From Desulfobulbaceae bacterium (GTDB taxonomy: Bacteria; Desulfobacterota; Desulfobulbia; Desulfobulbales; VMSU01), in NCBI GenBank assembly GCA_028718985.1, contig JAQUKQ010000021.1, forward strand, positions 1 through 32,574: 32,574 nucleotides of DNA, in the 5' to 3' direction. A program made the translations under genes and the position numbers. The notes under the pieces were generated by a model that was not told the DNA's origin, searched no databases, and saw only the letters and a program-made list of their open reading frames with translations. This document shows positions 23,593 through 32,257 of the stretch, one piece after another (the first letter of the stretch is position 1; every line of letters starts with the position of its first letter).

Positions 23593-26100
23593 CTAATTGG
23601 TTGTGATTGCTATCCATGAAACTTTCAACAGCCGAGCGGCGAGCACTTCATCACGATCTAAATCAAAGAGTGTGGCCGTAAGCTCCATCGGTTTCACACC
23701 AAGTTGAGCGGCTTCGACGATCATGGTGAACTCAAGGGTCTGCGGCTCGACCAGGGTCATGGTCGTGACCAACTTACGAACATCGAGTGTTCGCTTCTGT
23801 TTTTTCCGTTCGACAATGATAGACCACTCTTCGCTGGCCAAAAACTCCTCAACGACCTGCGGATTAAGTGGACGAGGCGCAAAAACACGGTAGGTCGTCG
23901 CCATCCGAGCCGGTTGCACCCTCAGGCCAAGAGCCACTGCCGTCACCTCTAAGCCTTGTGGCATCTGAGAGGTCAAACGTGCATGCCAGCTCGCAAGGTC
24001 CTGTAGTGGGGTGGCTGTTTCAACGATCACAAATTCAGCCAAGCTCTCGGTCCCCACCGACAAGGCCGGGCTAAATGAAACCTTCGGAGAGGGATTGAAC
24101 CCCTGTGAAAACAAAACGGGAAACCCTGCCCGCTTCAGCACCCGAAAGATAACTTGCAAAAGCTCCAAATGACCAAGAAAACGCGCCTGATCACGACGCT
24201 GATAGTGAATCCAGTAGTGATAGAGTGTGCGGGGAGGAGAGCTCTCCGCCGTACTTAACGGCTCGATCTGAGCCAGCGAGATCTGCTCCGCCGAATGCAC
24301 CACGGGGCGAATGGTCTTAAAATCACACAGTCCACACTTCTGACAGCCATGATTCCGGCAATCCGGGGTATAGGTCTCCGCTTCGGCCTTAGCCAGCTCC
24401 TGCCGTAAGAACGTGACGTCTATCCCCGCACCAAGATGTTGCCAGGGAAGCACCTCGTCCAGATCTCGCGCCCTGAGGTACCAGTCCAGATCGAGACCAC
24501 AGCTATCAGCCGCTTGCCGCCACAGGGGCAGCTGAAAATGCTCTGACCAGGCATCAAATCTGGCACCATAGCGCCAAGCCTTTTCGATCAGGGCAGATAA
24601 ACGCCGATCTCCCCTGGAAAACACCCCTTCCAGGAAGCTAAGGCTTGGATCATTCCATTTAAGCTTGGCATTACGAGGCAGATTTTTCTTCAAGTAGTCA
24701 ATCCGCTGAAAAGCCTCGCTGATGCTCTGCTGCCTGGCCCACTGAAACGGGGTATGCGGCTTTGGCACAAAGAGTCCGGCGCTGACATTGATGACTCGCC
24801 CTCCACCACCAGCAATCCGCATGGCCTTTGCAACCAGGGTGGGAATGGCCGCCACATCTTCTTCTGTCTCAAACGGCAGGCCGTACATGAAATAAAATTT
24901 AATCAATTTCCAGCCCAATGAGAAGGCATTCTGCACCGTATCCAGCAGATCTTCCTCGGTGATCCCCTTATTGATTACCCGTCGTAACCGATCACTGCCA
25001 GCCTCCGGCGCAATGGTAAAACCCGTCTTACGCACCCGCTTGACCTGCTCCATGACCTCGGGTGTCAAAGTGCCCACGCGCATGGAGGGCATGGAAACCG
25101 AGACCCGTTGCCCGGCGAAATGATCCATCAACTGCACCAAAAGCGGTGCCAAACACGAGTAATCTCCTGTGCTCAAGGACAACAGGGCCAATTCGTCAAA
25201 GCCACTATTCTCAATGCCGAGGCATGCCATCTCCATAACCCGGTCAGGATGCAACTCGCGCACCGGCCGGTAGATCATCCCGGCCTGACAAAACCGACAG
25301 CCCCGGGTGCAGCCACGAGCCAGCTCCAACCCCAACCGATCGTGGACAATCCGATTCAAGGGCACCAAAGGCGCATCGATCATCTGCTGCTCGTTCAGGT
25401 CCGCAATCACCGCCCGCCGTACCGAGGGGTAGCCTTCAACCAGGGGAACAATAGCGGCGATAGCACCATCGTCACGATATTGCGCTTCAAAAAACGCAGG
25501 AACATAGACACCAGGAATCTGACAAAGCGTCAGCAAGAGTTCTCGACGAGACAGTGATTGCTCCTTCGCCGCAATCAGCAGATCGGCAACAGCAACTACC
25601 GCTTCCTCCCCGTCACCCAACAAAATGGCATCAAAGAAATCGGCTACCGGCTCTGGGTGGAAGGCACAAGGCCCGCCTCCGACTACCAAGGGATGAGACT
25701 CCTGTCGATCGCGGCTATAAAAAGGGATGCCGGCCAGATCAAGAATGGTCAGGATATTGCTGTAGCAAAGTTCATAAGGCAAGGTTATCCCCAGCATATC
25801 GAACTCAGCCAAGGGACGGCCGGATTCCAAGGCAAACAAGGGCTCTCCCCTCCCACGCAGCAGGTGTTCCAGGTCACGGTCAGGGGCGTACACCCGTTCG
25901 GCCAGGAGATCAGCACGCCGATTGAGGGTATGATACAAAATCTGCAAGCCATGGTGGCTCATGCCAATCTCATAGAGATCAGGAAAGGCGAGTGCGATTC
26001 TCAACCGCGCCGCAGACCACTCCTTCTTGATGGCATTATATTCATTGCCACAGTAGCGGCTTGGTTTGGCCACCAAAGGCAGCAAGGCATCAACTGTCAC
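23593..26100 (-). CDS. Fused radical SAM protein (TIGR03960 type) with C-terminal DUF2344/TIGR03936 domain
   Basis: 835 residues. The start GTG 26100 overlaps the stop of the lipoprotein gene upstream as GTGA. N-terminal about 1-240 has a B12-binding-like fold (LRIALAFPDLYEIGMSHHGLQILY). The radical SAM cluster site is CTRGCRFCQAG at Cys264, 268 and 271. Further conserved stretches: APEAGSDRLRRVINKGITEEDL and KFYFMYGLPFET. Near 581-592, CRNHGCQKCGLC adds four Cys, perhaps a second cluster or Zn site. The C-terminal part from about 625 (HYQRRDQARFLGHLELLQ, FSQGFNPSPKVSFSPALS) is the DUF2344 domain, a separate protein in some bacteria but fused here. Next to rng and rplU in many genomes; the reaction is unknown, probably RNA or ribosome related by context. 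Confidence 0.9.
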   Translation of the reverse strand: MTVDALLPLVAKPSRYCGNEYNAIKKEWSAARLRIALAFPDLYEIGMSHHGLQILYHTLNRRADLLAERVYAPDRDLEHLLRGRGEPLFALESGRPLAEFDMLGITLPYELCYSNILTILDLAGIPFYSRDRQESHPLVVGGGPCAFHPEPVADFFDAILLGDGEEAVVAVADLLIAAKEQSLSRRELLLTLCQIPGVYVPAFFEAQYRDDGAIAAIVPLVEGYPSVRRAVIADLNEQQMIDAPLVPLNRIVHDRLGLELARGCTRGCRFCQAGMIYRPVRELHPDRVMEMACLGIENSGFDELALLSLSTGDYSCLAPLLVQLMDHFAGQRVSVSMPSMRVGTLTPEVMEQVKRVRKTGFTIAPEAGSDRLRRVINKGITEEDLLDTVQNAFSLGWKLIKFYFMYGLPFETEEDVAAIPTLVAKAMRIAGGGGRVINVSAGLFVPKPHTPFQWARQQSISEAFQRIDYLKKNLPRNAKLKWNDPSLSFLEGVFSRGDRRLSALIEKAWRYGARFDAWSEHFQLPLWRQAADSCGLDLDWYLRARDLDEVLPWQHLGAGIDVTFLRQELAKAEAETYTPDCRNHGCQKCGLCDFKTIRPVVHSAEQISLAQIEPLSTAESSPPRTLYHYWIHYQRRDQARFLGHLELLQVIFRVLKRAGFPVLFSQGFNPSPKVSFSPALSVGTESLAEFVIVETATPLQDLASWHARLTSQMPQGLEVTAVALGLRVQPARMATTYRVFAPRPLNPQVVEEFLASEEWSIIVERKKQKRTLDVRKLVTTMTLVEPQTLEFTMIVEAAQLGVKPMELTATLFDLDRDEVLAARLLKVSWIAITTN

Positions 26101-26903
26101 TGAAACACAATCCTTTTATACTCGTCTGGGGGAGTTATCCTAAATGGGGCGGTATCCTGCGGTGGCGTTGGGTAACGCTTGGTAAAATCTAGCTTGATTA
26201 GGCCCTTGCCTTTTTTTTTGATCGTAATCGTGGACGGCAATTGACACGGTACAGCCTGGGCTGCAGGGGAAGTGTATCCATAAGAAAAATCGACCGCCAC
26301 GGACTCCTGATCGTCAAGCATCAGGTGTCTCTTCACGAGGCGCCGGCGGGGATCAAAGAGAATCATGGCACGTTCGTCAGTACTGGCGTAGTGCACATTG
26401 AGCCAATCCCCCTCCTCTTCGGCATCAAGACCAATCCCGCTAATCCCAAACGACCCGGCAGGGATCCGCCCCAACAGCCAATAGTAATTCATGGAGATGG
26501 CCAAGCCCTGCGGGGCAACGCGGGCGATTTTTTCAGCCTTCAAAGGGCCGAGATAGACCTCTTGGTTCCTTACAGAAAGGTAGGTGAAATTCTTCCCATC
26601 AATCGCAAACAGAACCTCAGTCAACCCTAATGGATTGACCCCCTCAAAGCGGAGATAAGCGGGGGCCATTGCCCGCAGATAGCCGGAAACTGTTCCCGAC
26701 CACAGAGTATTATCCACCGTCACCGAAACATCTGTATCAATCACCGCCGGACATTTTCGCTGGTCTTGCAACATCCCATTGAACTCCTTCCGAACATGAT
26801 CGGCCTCGACATCACCAATCGGCAGTGATTTCGGCAAGGTTGCGCAGCCAGCACTCAACAAAAAATAGCACAACAGGATAGAGTTTCTCGATATTTTCCA
26901 CAT
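26097..26903 (-). CDS. Outer-membrane lipoprotein with LolA/LolB-like (DUF4292-type) fold
   Basis: 268 residues. Lipoprotein signal LCYFLLSAGC, lipidated Cys19. The rest is rich in short strands (VTVDNTLWSGTVSGYLRAMAP, LRFEGVNPLGLTEVLFAIDGKNFTYLS, VYLGPLKAEKIA), a pattern typical of LolB-like or DUF4292 proteins, which bind hydrophobic ligands in a half-barrel. The only Cys besides the lipid one are in RKCPAV and AVPCQL, possibly a disulfide. It starts 5 bases after the TPR lipoprotein and overlaps the radical SAM gene by 4 bases. A role in lipoprotein or lipid transfer to the outer membrane is inference from fold; no stronger assignment is supported. Confidence 0.7.
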   Translation of the reverse strand: MWKISRNSILLCYFLLSAGCATLPKSLPIGDVEADHVRKEFNGMLQDQRKCPAVIDTDVSVTVDNTLWSGTVSGYLRAMAPAYLRFEGVNPLGLTEVLFAIDGKNFTYLSVRNQEVYLGPLKAEKIARVAPQGLAISMNYYWLLGRIPAGSFGISGIGLDAEEEGDWLNVHYASTDERAMILFDPRRRLVKRHLMLDDQESVAVDFSYGYTSPAAQAVPCQLPSTITIKKKGKGLIKLDFTKRYPTPPQDTAPFRITPPDEYKRIVFQ

Positions 26904-26908
26904 AATGT

Positions 26909-28648
26909 TTAGGGCTTGATCGCCTCAATTTTTGCCGTGACTCTTGCTTTATCTTCTTCTTTGTCACTCAAGGAAAGGGACTTCGTATAATTATCAAGAG
27001 CCAGTTGCGTCTGATGAGACGCCACATAGACATCACCCAGATGTTCGTGAATGGTAGGGTCTTCCGGCTCGAGGAGTATCGCCTTCTCTAGGGCATCAAC
27101 CGCCTGCTGAAGTTCTCCCCTGCGAAAATAGACCCAGCCCAAGCTATCAAGGATAAAACCATCATCCGGACGCTGAGCAACTGCCTTTTGAATATACTCC
27201 AAGGCCTGAGAAAGATTGATGCCCCGTTCGGCCCAGGAATAACCGATATAATTAAGGGCTAATGGATCGTTAGGGTTGACCGCAAGCACCTTTTCCATCT
27301 GGGCCATCGCCTCATCTAAACGGCCATAGCGCTCGAGAAACATGCCGTAGGTGAAGTAGCCCCCCCCCGATTTCGGAAATTTGTGGGTGGTATCAAGCAA
27401 CACCTTTTCTGCCTCGGCAAGTTTTCCTTGCTCTTCGTACAGTGAGGCCAGCGCAAAATAATAGTTCTCAGTCTCTCCCTTCGACTCAGCAATCGCTTTT
27501 TTGACCAAGGTGATCGCCTCAGGAAATTCCTTCTCTTCGGCATACATTTTAATCAGCAGCGAAAGTGCCTCCTCATAAGCATTATCCTCTCTTTTCACCG
27601 CCAAGAGCAGGGCCTTGGCCTCTGCATGCGCACCGGACTCATAGTAGGCCATCGCCAAAAGGGAACGGGCTAAAACCAGCTCAGGATCACGGGCCAGCAT
27701 CTCTTTGAAAATCGAAATCGCCTCTGGATACTTGTGCTGTTCCATGAAAATTCGACCGACAGTAAAGTCAATCTTCTGGCTATCGGTGGCGTTTTTTCGC
27801 AGGTCTTGCAATACGGCCAAGGCCTTGTCTGTCTGATTCTGAGCCAGATAGATCCGAACCAGACGATTGGCGGCCTCCTCGCTGCTATCCTCGTCATCCA
27901 AAAGACCTTCATAAAGGGTAATCGCCTCGTCCCACATCTTCTGGGATTCATAAAACTCGGCCGCTTCCACCGCTAAAGGCAATGTCCAGTTGAGAGAAAG
28001 AGCCTTTTTATAGGCGGCGAACGCCTTTTGTGAAAACTTCAGCTCCCGATAGAGGCGGGCCAAATAGTAATAGCCCATGAACGAGTCCGGCTCGACGGCG
28101 ACCAACTTTTCAAAATAGTCTCTGGCCTTCAAATAATCGAGACTGTTCAGATACTGCCTGCCAAGCTTCAGCAGGAGCTCAGGATCTGTTGGTTGCTGCT
28201 GAAGAAGGCTTTCATAAATGGCAATCGATTTGGCGTCTTCACCCATGGAGCCGTAGAGATCTGCCTGAAACATCTTGACCTTCCGATCCTCGGGGTGGGC
28301 CTGAATCAATTTATCCCCCCACTCTAAGGCCTGTTGCCTACGATCCATCCGTAGCAGCAGCAGCGTCAGATGACGAATGACATAGTCTGCCTCGGCATCG
28401 CACACGACCGCCTTCTCATAGGCATCCAAAGCCTCTTCGTACTGTTCCTTGCTCTCAGCAGTCTTGCCCCACAAAAAATAAAAATAGGAACACTGCGTAT
28501 CCGCCTCCCCCTCTTGCCGGGGCACAGCGGCTGGCTTAGCCACCGAAGACGGCACGGCTGGCACAGAAGGCGCAACCGCCGGCACGCACGATGCTGTCAT
28601 CAATAGCAAACAAAGCAGTGACAAATATTTAGGATTCAATCGGATCAT
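26909..28648 (-). CDS. TPR-repeat lipoprotein
   Basis: 579 residues. Signal peptide LSLLCLLLMTASC with lipidated Cys21, then a Pro/Ala/Val-rich linker. At least 12 TPR or TPR-like units cover 55-570 (EQYEEALDAYEKAVVCD, DAKSIAIYESLLQQQPTDPELL, GELQQAVDALEKAILLEPEDP and others). Such proteins scaffold envelope complexes. The first 20 bases overlap the end of tmk, and the lipoprotein at 26097-26903 follows by 5 bases, so the two lipoproteins are probably made together and may work as a pair. A run of nine G codon bases (27360-27368) encodes Gly residues in KSGGGYFTYG. Confidence 0.88.
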   Translation of the reverse strand: MIRLNPKYLSLLCLLLMTASCVPAVAPSVPAVPSSVAKPAAVPRQEGEADTQCSYFYFLWGKTAESKEQYEEALDAYEKAVVCDAEADYVIRHLTLLLLRMDRRQQALEWGDKLIQAHPEDRKVKMFQADLYGSMGEDAKSIAIYESLLQQQPTDPELLLKLGRQYLNSLDYLKARDYFEKLVAVEPDSFMGYYYLARLYRELKFSQKAFAAYKKALSLNWTLPLAVEAAEFYESQKMWDEAITLYEGLLDDEDSSEEAANRLVRIYLAQNQTDKALAVLQDLRKNATDSQKIDFTVGRIFMEQHKYPEAISIFKEMLARDPELVLARSLLAMAYYESGAHAEAKALLLAVKREDNAYEEALSLLIKMYAEEKEFPEAITLVKKAIAESKGETENYYFALASLYEEQGKLAEAEKVLLDTTHKFPKSGGGYFTYGMFLERYGRLDEAMAQMEKVLAVNPNDPLALNYIGYSWAERGINLSQALEYIQKAVAQRPDDGFILDSLGWVYFRRGELQQAVDALEKAILLEPEDPTIHEHLGDVYVASHQTQLALDNYTKSLSLSDKEEDKARVTAKIEAIKP

Positions 28649-29318
28649 GGCATAACCATCGTGCTTTCACCTGACAAGAGACATTTCCCGAACAACGAAT
28701 CTGTTTTGCGACAAGACAACTGTTAACCTGAGCAACTATCTGGGCATGAACCGCACCGACATCCAGAGAGCCATCGACACGTGAGAGATAGTCCCGATGC
28801 AAAGACGCAAACACCTTTGCCACTTGGCGCAAGCTCTCTTCCTGCTCGAAATGGTTCAGCGACTCCTGGCGATACTGCTCGATTCGCCTCACTGCTTGAG
28901 CCGGAGTTAGCTCAATGAGGAGGACCAGATCCGGCACCGGAGCAAATAACTCATTCTGACGGATAATATCCTCAGGATCAAAACCGACTGCCCCTTGATA
29001 TGCGGCCGTCGAAAAATAGTAGCGATCCGATATCACAACCTTGCCCTGTTCCAATGCCGGGGCAATAACTTTCTCCACATGCTCCCTACGATCAGCCAGA
29101 AACAACGCCAACTCTTCATGACGGCTGACTGACTCTCGGTTCTGGTACAAGCGCCTGATCTGCTGCCCGTACACCCCTTCTGTCGGTTCCCGGGTAACAA
29201 CTACCTCCAATCCGTCCTGTCGCAGGACCTCTGCCAGCAGGGCAATTTGCGTTGATTTGCCGGTACCGTCGATCCCCTCAAGGACAATTAGGCAACCCGA
29301 TCGCTTCTGTCCACCCAT
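28629..29318 (-). CDS. tmk: Thymidylate kinase
   Basis: Phosphorylates dTMP to dTDP with ATP. 229 residues from ATG 29318, chosen because GAGGTGAGCTGAGG precedes it at the end of pdxA and because it gives the usual start shortly before CLIVLEGIDGTGKSTQ (P-loop); the frame is open for 14 more codons inside pdxA. Then VVVTREPTEG (DR-motif region), ISDRYYFSTAAYQGA (with the catalytic Arg/substrate loop), DLVLLIELTPAQAVRRI. C-terminal tail after about 200 (RCSGNVSCQVKARW) is not conserved family sequence. Ends 20 bases into the next gene. Confidence 0.94.
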   Translation of the reverse strand: MGGQKRSGCLIVLEGIDGTGKSTQIALLAEVLRQDGLEVVVTREPTEGVYGQQIRRLYQNRESVSRHEELALFLADRREHVEKVIAPALEQGKVVISDRYYFSTAAYQGAVGFDPEDIIRQNELFAPVPDLVLLIELTPAQAVRRIEQYRQESLNHFEQEESLRQVAKVFASLHRDYLSRVDGSLDVGAVHAQIVAQVNSCLVAKQIRCSGNVSCQVKARWLCHDPIES

Positions 29319-29325
29319 CCTCAGC

Positions 29326-30345
29326 TCACCTCTGCCCGGTATGCCTAGCTCGGTTTTCAACGATTAAAGCCGCCATTGCAAAGGCTGCATTAAGACTGGT
29401 TGGCTTGGCCGTGCCTTGGCCAGCGATATCATACGCCGTACCATGATCGACCGAAGTCCTGACGATAGGAAGCCCGATAGTAACGTTCACACCGTCTTCA
29501 AAATGCAACAATTTAAATGGGATAAGTCCCTGATCGTGATACATGCAGATCACCGCATCATAGTGACCATGGACCGCCTTATGAAAAACCGTATCCGGTG
29601 GAAATGGCCCGGCAACCTGCCACCCCAACGCTCTTGCCCTTTCCAACGCAGGGGCAATCACACGCCTCTCCTCATCACCAAAGATTCCCCCCTCCCCCGC
29701 ATGGGGGTTGAATCCGGCCACTGCTATCCTTGGATTGGGAAAACCAAAATCAATTTGTAACGAACGGCCCGTTATCTCAATCAGGCGCAAAATTCTCTCC
29801 GGGTTCAAGGAAGCGGCAACCTGGGCCAACCCTTGATGAATAGTCACCAGGGTAACACGCAATGATGGCCCGGCCATCATCATAGCATACTCTGAGGATC
29901 GACATAAGTCGGCCAACATCTCCGTATGACCAGGGTACGCATAACCCGCCCCCTGTAAAGCCGCCTTCGTTATCGGACATGTCACCATTGCCGCCAGGTC
30001 ACCTTCCTGCACCAAGCGGACCGCCTCTTCAATACAGGCCGCCATCACTAATCCTGTGCGTCGAGAAGGTTGCCCCCAGGAGAGTTCACTGAGCGAAAGC
30101 ATCATGCCATTCTCGTACGTTGGCTGCCGCACCAGAACCATGCCTGGCGACCACCTGGCCCCAGGATGCCAGTCCTTAATATCCACGGTTATGCCAAAAG
30201 TTTTGGCGCACTGTCGCAGGATCTCGACATCCCCGATGACCATCGGCCAGAAACGACCACCACCCTGAAAATCAGCAATAAACTTCAGTATGATCTCCGG
30301 CCCAATGCCCACAGGACAACCCATGGTAATACCAACGTATGACAT
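29326..30345 (-). CDS. pdxA: 4-hydroxythreonine-4-phosphate dehydrogenase
   Basis: NAD-dependent step of pyridoxal phosphate synthesis. 339 residues from ATG 30345; the frame opens at GTG 30366, where GGAG overlaps the codon and is not a usable RBS. The metal-binding His residues are present in YPGHTEML, GFNPHAGEGG and MYHDQGLIPFK. Also conserved: TCPITKAAL, GLPIVRTSVDHGTAYDIAG. The N-terminal signature is TMGCPVGIGPEI where most enzymes have TMGDPAGIGPE, so Asp is Cys here. tmk starts 7 bases downstream. The 148 bases upstream (30346-30493) hold no gene. Confidence 0.94.
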   Translation of the reverse strand: MSYVGITMGCPVGIGPEIILKFIADFQGGGRFWPMVIGDVEILRQCAKTFGITVDIKDWHPGARWSPGMVLVRQPTYENGMMLSLSELSWGQPSRRTGLVMAACIEEAVRLVQEGDLAAMVTCPITKAALQGAGYAYPGHTEMLADLCRSSEYAMMMAGPSLRVTLVTIHQGLAQVAASLNPERILRLIEITGRSLQIDFGFPNPRIAVAGFNPHAGEGGIFGDEERRVIAPALERARALGWQVAGPFPPDTVFHKAVHGHYDAVICMYHDQGLIPFKLLHFEDGVNVTIGLPIVRTSVDHGTAYDIAGQGTAKPTSLNAAFAMAALIVENRARHTGQR

Positions 30346-30493
30346 ACCTAGCACTTTTCTCTTCACTCCAAAATCTGTAACGATTCAGTGGTGCCGCCGC
30401 CTGCGATGATGGGTAGGATGGCAAAACGTAGCCCGTCTACATGCGTCGTCTCAATCTCCGCAAGTTAGGAGTAACTGGATAGTTAGCAAAATT

Positions 30494-30871
30494 CTACCCT
30501 TCATACGCCAGTTCAAAGGCATTCTTAATCAATTCGATTTGAGGCTCCGCACCTTCCCTGAGCACAACAGACACCACGTCAAATCGAGCTGAGACATCGA
30601 GCAATCGACGTTGACTGAGATAGACAAGGGCCGTCCGGGATATTTGCTGGCGTTTCCGACAGGTAACCGCCTCGGCCGGCGGGCCAAACCCCGCACCCGT
30701 TCGCGTTTTAACTTCAACAAAAACCAAGGCATCTTTGTCGTGGGCAATAATATCAATTTCTCCACACGAAACCCGAAAATTTTTTTGAATGATTTGATAG
30801 CCATGGCGCGTCAGATACTGCGCCGCCAAGGCCTCGCCTTGTCGCCCCTTCTCCACCCTAGCCTTAGTCAT
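30494..30871 (-). CDS. yraN: YraN family protein (UPF0102), nuclease-like
   Basis: 125 residues from ATG 30871, which lies inside the last codons of rnhB (8-base overlap); the frame is open 4 codons further. Family sequence: GRQGEALAAQYLTRHGYQII, NFRVSCGEIDIIAHDKDALVFVEVKTRTG, which matches the PD-(D/E)xK-like core (E, D, ExK) of UPF0102, an uncharacterised but widespread protein. The conserved neighbour of rnhB. Function in DNA repair or recombination is suspected for the family, not proven. Confidence 0.93.
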   Translation of the reverse strand: MTKARVEKGRQGEALAAQYLTRHGYQIIQKNFRVSCGEIDIIAHDKDALVFVEVKTRTGAGFGPPAEAVTCRKRQQISRTALVYLSQRRLLDVSARFDVVSVVLREGAEPQIELIKNAFELAYEG

Positions 30872-31556
30872 TGTCGTGCGCAAAAAGCTCCTTCACTCCC
30901 GAAAATGTTCTGCGATGCAACGGACAAGGGCCGTAGTCAGCCAGGGCCTTACGGTGTTCTCGCGTAGGATAGCCCATATTATTATTGAAGCCGTACTGGG
31001 GGAACTGATAGTGATACTGGTGCATCAACCCATCACGGGTCACTTTGGCAATAATGGAAGCGGCAGCGATTGAGGCGCTACGGGACTCCCCCTTTATCAA
31101 AAAACGCTGCGGCAGATCGACCGGCACAGGGAATTTGCCATCCACCAACAAAAAATCTGGTCGCGTAGCAAGACTCTCCATCGATCTCCTCATAGCCAGA
31201 AGAGAGGCCTGAAGGATATTTATGCGATCAATCGTCTTTTCGGAAACAGATCCTACCCCAATGACCGCGCCAATATCCTCCAACAAAAAAGCTAATCGTT
31301 TCCGCCGTTCTGGAGAAAGTTTTTTTGAGTCTTTAAACTGGGCATAATCACAATCAGGAGGCAAGATAACACTTGCGGCTACAACTGGCCCAGCCAAAGG
31401 CCCGCGTCCGACTTCATCAATGCCAGCAACCACACCATAACCCAATCGGCGCAGGTCCCGCTCAAAGGAAAATGTATCCTCTTCTTGGACCTGAAAATCA
31501 ATAATTGGGGGAGGTGCCTTTCGGTAATCAACAGGCGGCATAGTGGTACCACTCAT
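30864..31556 (-). CDS. rnhB: Ribonuclease HII
   Basis: Removes ribonucleotides from DNA. About 230 residues from ATG 31556; TTG 31568 has a better placed GGAGG upstream and is also possible, while the open frame reaches 31586. Catalytic residues are in GIDEVGRGPLAGPVVAA (Asp-Glu), FLLVDGKF (Asp) and the KVTRDGLM segment (Asp), i.e. the DEDD set. Other family hallmarks: FKDSKKLSPERR, AASIIAKVTRD, YPTREHRKAL. An N-terminal extension of about 35 residues (PPVDYRKAPPPII) precedes the domain. Overlaps yraN by 8 bases. Confidence 0.94.
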   Translation of the reverse strand: MSGTTMPPVDYRKAPPPIIDFQVQEEDTFSFERDLRRLGYGVVAGIDEVGRGPLAGPVVAASVILPPDCDYAQFKDSKKLSPERRKRLAFLLEDIGAVIGVGSVSEKTIDRINILQASLLAMRRSMESLATRPDFLLVDGKFPVPVDLPQRFLIKGESRSASIAAASIIAKVTRDGLMHQYHYQFPQYGFNNNMGYPTREHRKALADYGPCPLHRRTFSGVKELFAHDND

Positions 31557-31616
31557 GAAAACGATCAAGTTTGAAGAAACCTCCAAAACCAGACTTCAAA
31601 TAACACAGACCACAGC

Positions 31617-31686
31617 AAAAAAAGAAATGCTTAACGCATAAAGGCGCAAAGTGATACACGTACACGTATCGACTCTTGCGCCTTTA
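31617..31686 (-). terminator. Long hairpin region between rplS and rnhB
   Basis: TAAAGGCGCAA (31639-31649) and TTGCGCCTTTA (31676-31686) pair perfectly over 11 bp, with further pairing inside (AGT/ACT, ATAC/GTAT). On the - strand a small ATGC/GCAT hairpin and TTTCTTTTTTT follow, at about 31617-31638. Fits a terminator for the rplS unit. The symmetric stem could also work on the + strand, but no + gene is here. Confidence 0.6.
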
Positions 31687-31800
31687 GGCTAAACAAATGT
31701 GATGAAAGGTACCGCAATTTTATCGTTTAAAAATACCCGATTGCGGCAATATTCATTGGCTCTGCACTCCTATAAAGCCCTCTCCTGCAGCAGGAATCCC

Positions 31801-32154
31801 TTAGCGAAGGCCCCTCTCCTTAATACGAGCAGCCTTACCCCGTAAGTCACGCAAATAATAGAGCCGTGAACGACGTACCCGACCCAAAGACACAACATCA
31901 ATTTTTTCTACTTTTGGTGAATGGAGGGCAAAGGTTTTTTCAACACCAACACCATGCGAAATTTTCCGCACAGTGTAACTGGCATTCATGGTTCCCCGCT
32001 TCATCCGTAGAACAACACCTTTAAAGATCTGAATTCTCTCTTTGGCGCCTTCTACAATCCGAATATGGACGTCTACGGTATCTCCAGGACGAAAAGTCGG
32101 GATATCATAACGCATATTTTCACTTTCAATTTTCGCAATAATATTCGCTGCCAT
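31801..32154 (-). CDS. rplS: Large-subunit ribosomal protein L19 (bL19)
   Basis: 117 residues from ATG 32154 ([15 protein letters not shown]), preceded by GAAGGTG at 7 bases; ATG 32160 and 32169 are in-frame alternatives. Conserved [53 protein letters not shown] and [26 protein letters not shown]. Length normal. Upstream on the same strand is the RNA methyltransferase gene, the order commonly seen with trmD and rplS in related bacteria. Confidence 0.98.
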   Translation of the reverse strand: MAANIIAKIESENMRYDIPTFRPGDTVDVHIRIVEGAKERIQIFKGVVLRMKRGTMNASYTVRKISHGVGVEKTFALHSPKVEKIDVVSLGRVRRSRLYYLRDLRGKAARIKERGLR

Positions 32155-32195
32155 TTGCATCACCTTCAACTGTTGAGATTTCTATATGTAGCACA

Positions 32196-32213
32196 TTACT
32201 TATCAATAAGTAA
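32196..32213 (-). repeat. Small perfect inverted repeat before rplS
   Basis: TTACTTA (32196-32202), loop TCAA, TAAGTAA (32207-32213), 42 bases before the rplS start codon. No T-run follows, so it is not a normal terminator. May be an RNA processing or regulatory stem in the rplS leader. Confidence 0.45.
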
Positions 32214-32257
32214 CAACGTAAATACCAAAAAAACCAAACTGAGCAACTAACTTTATC

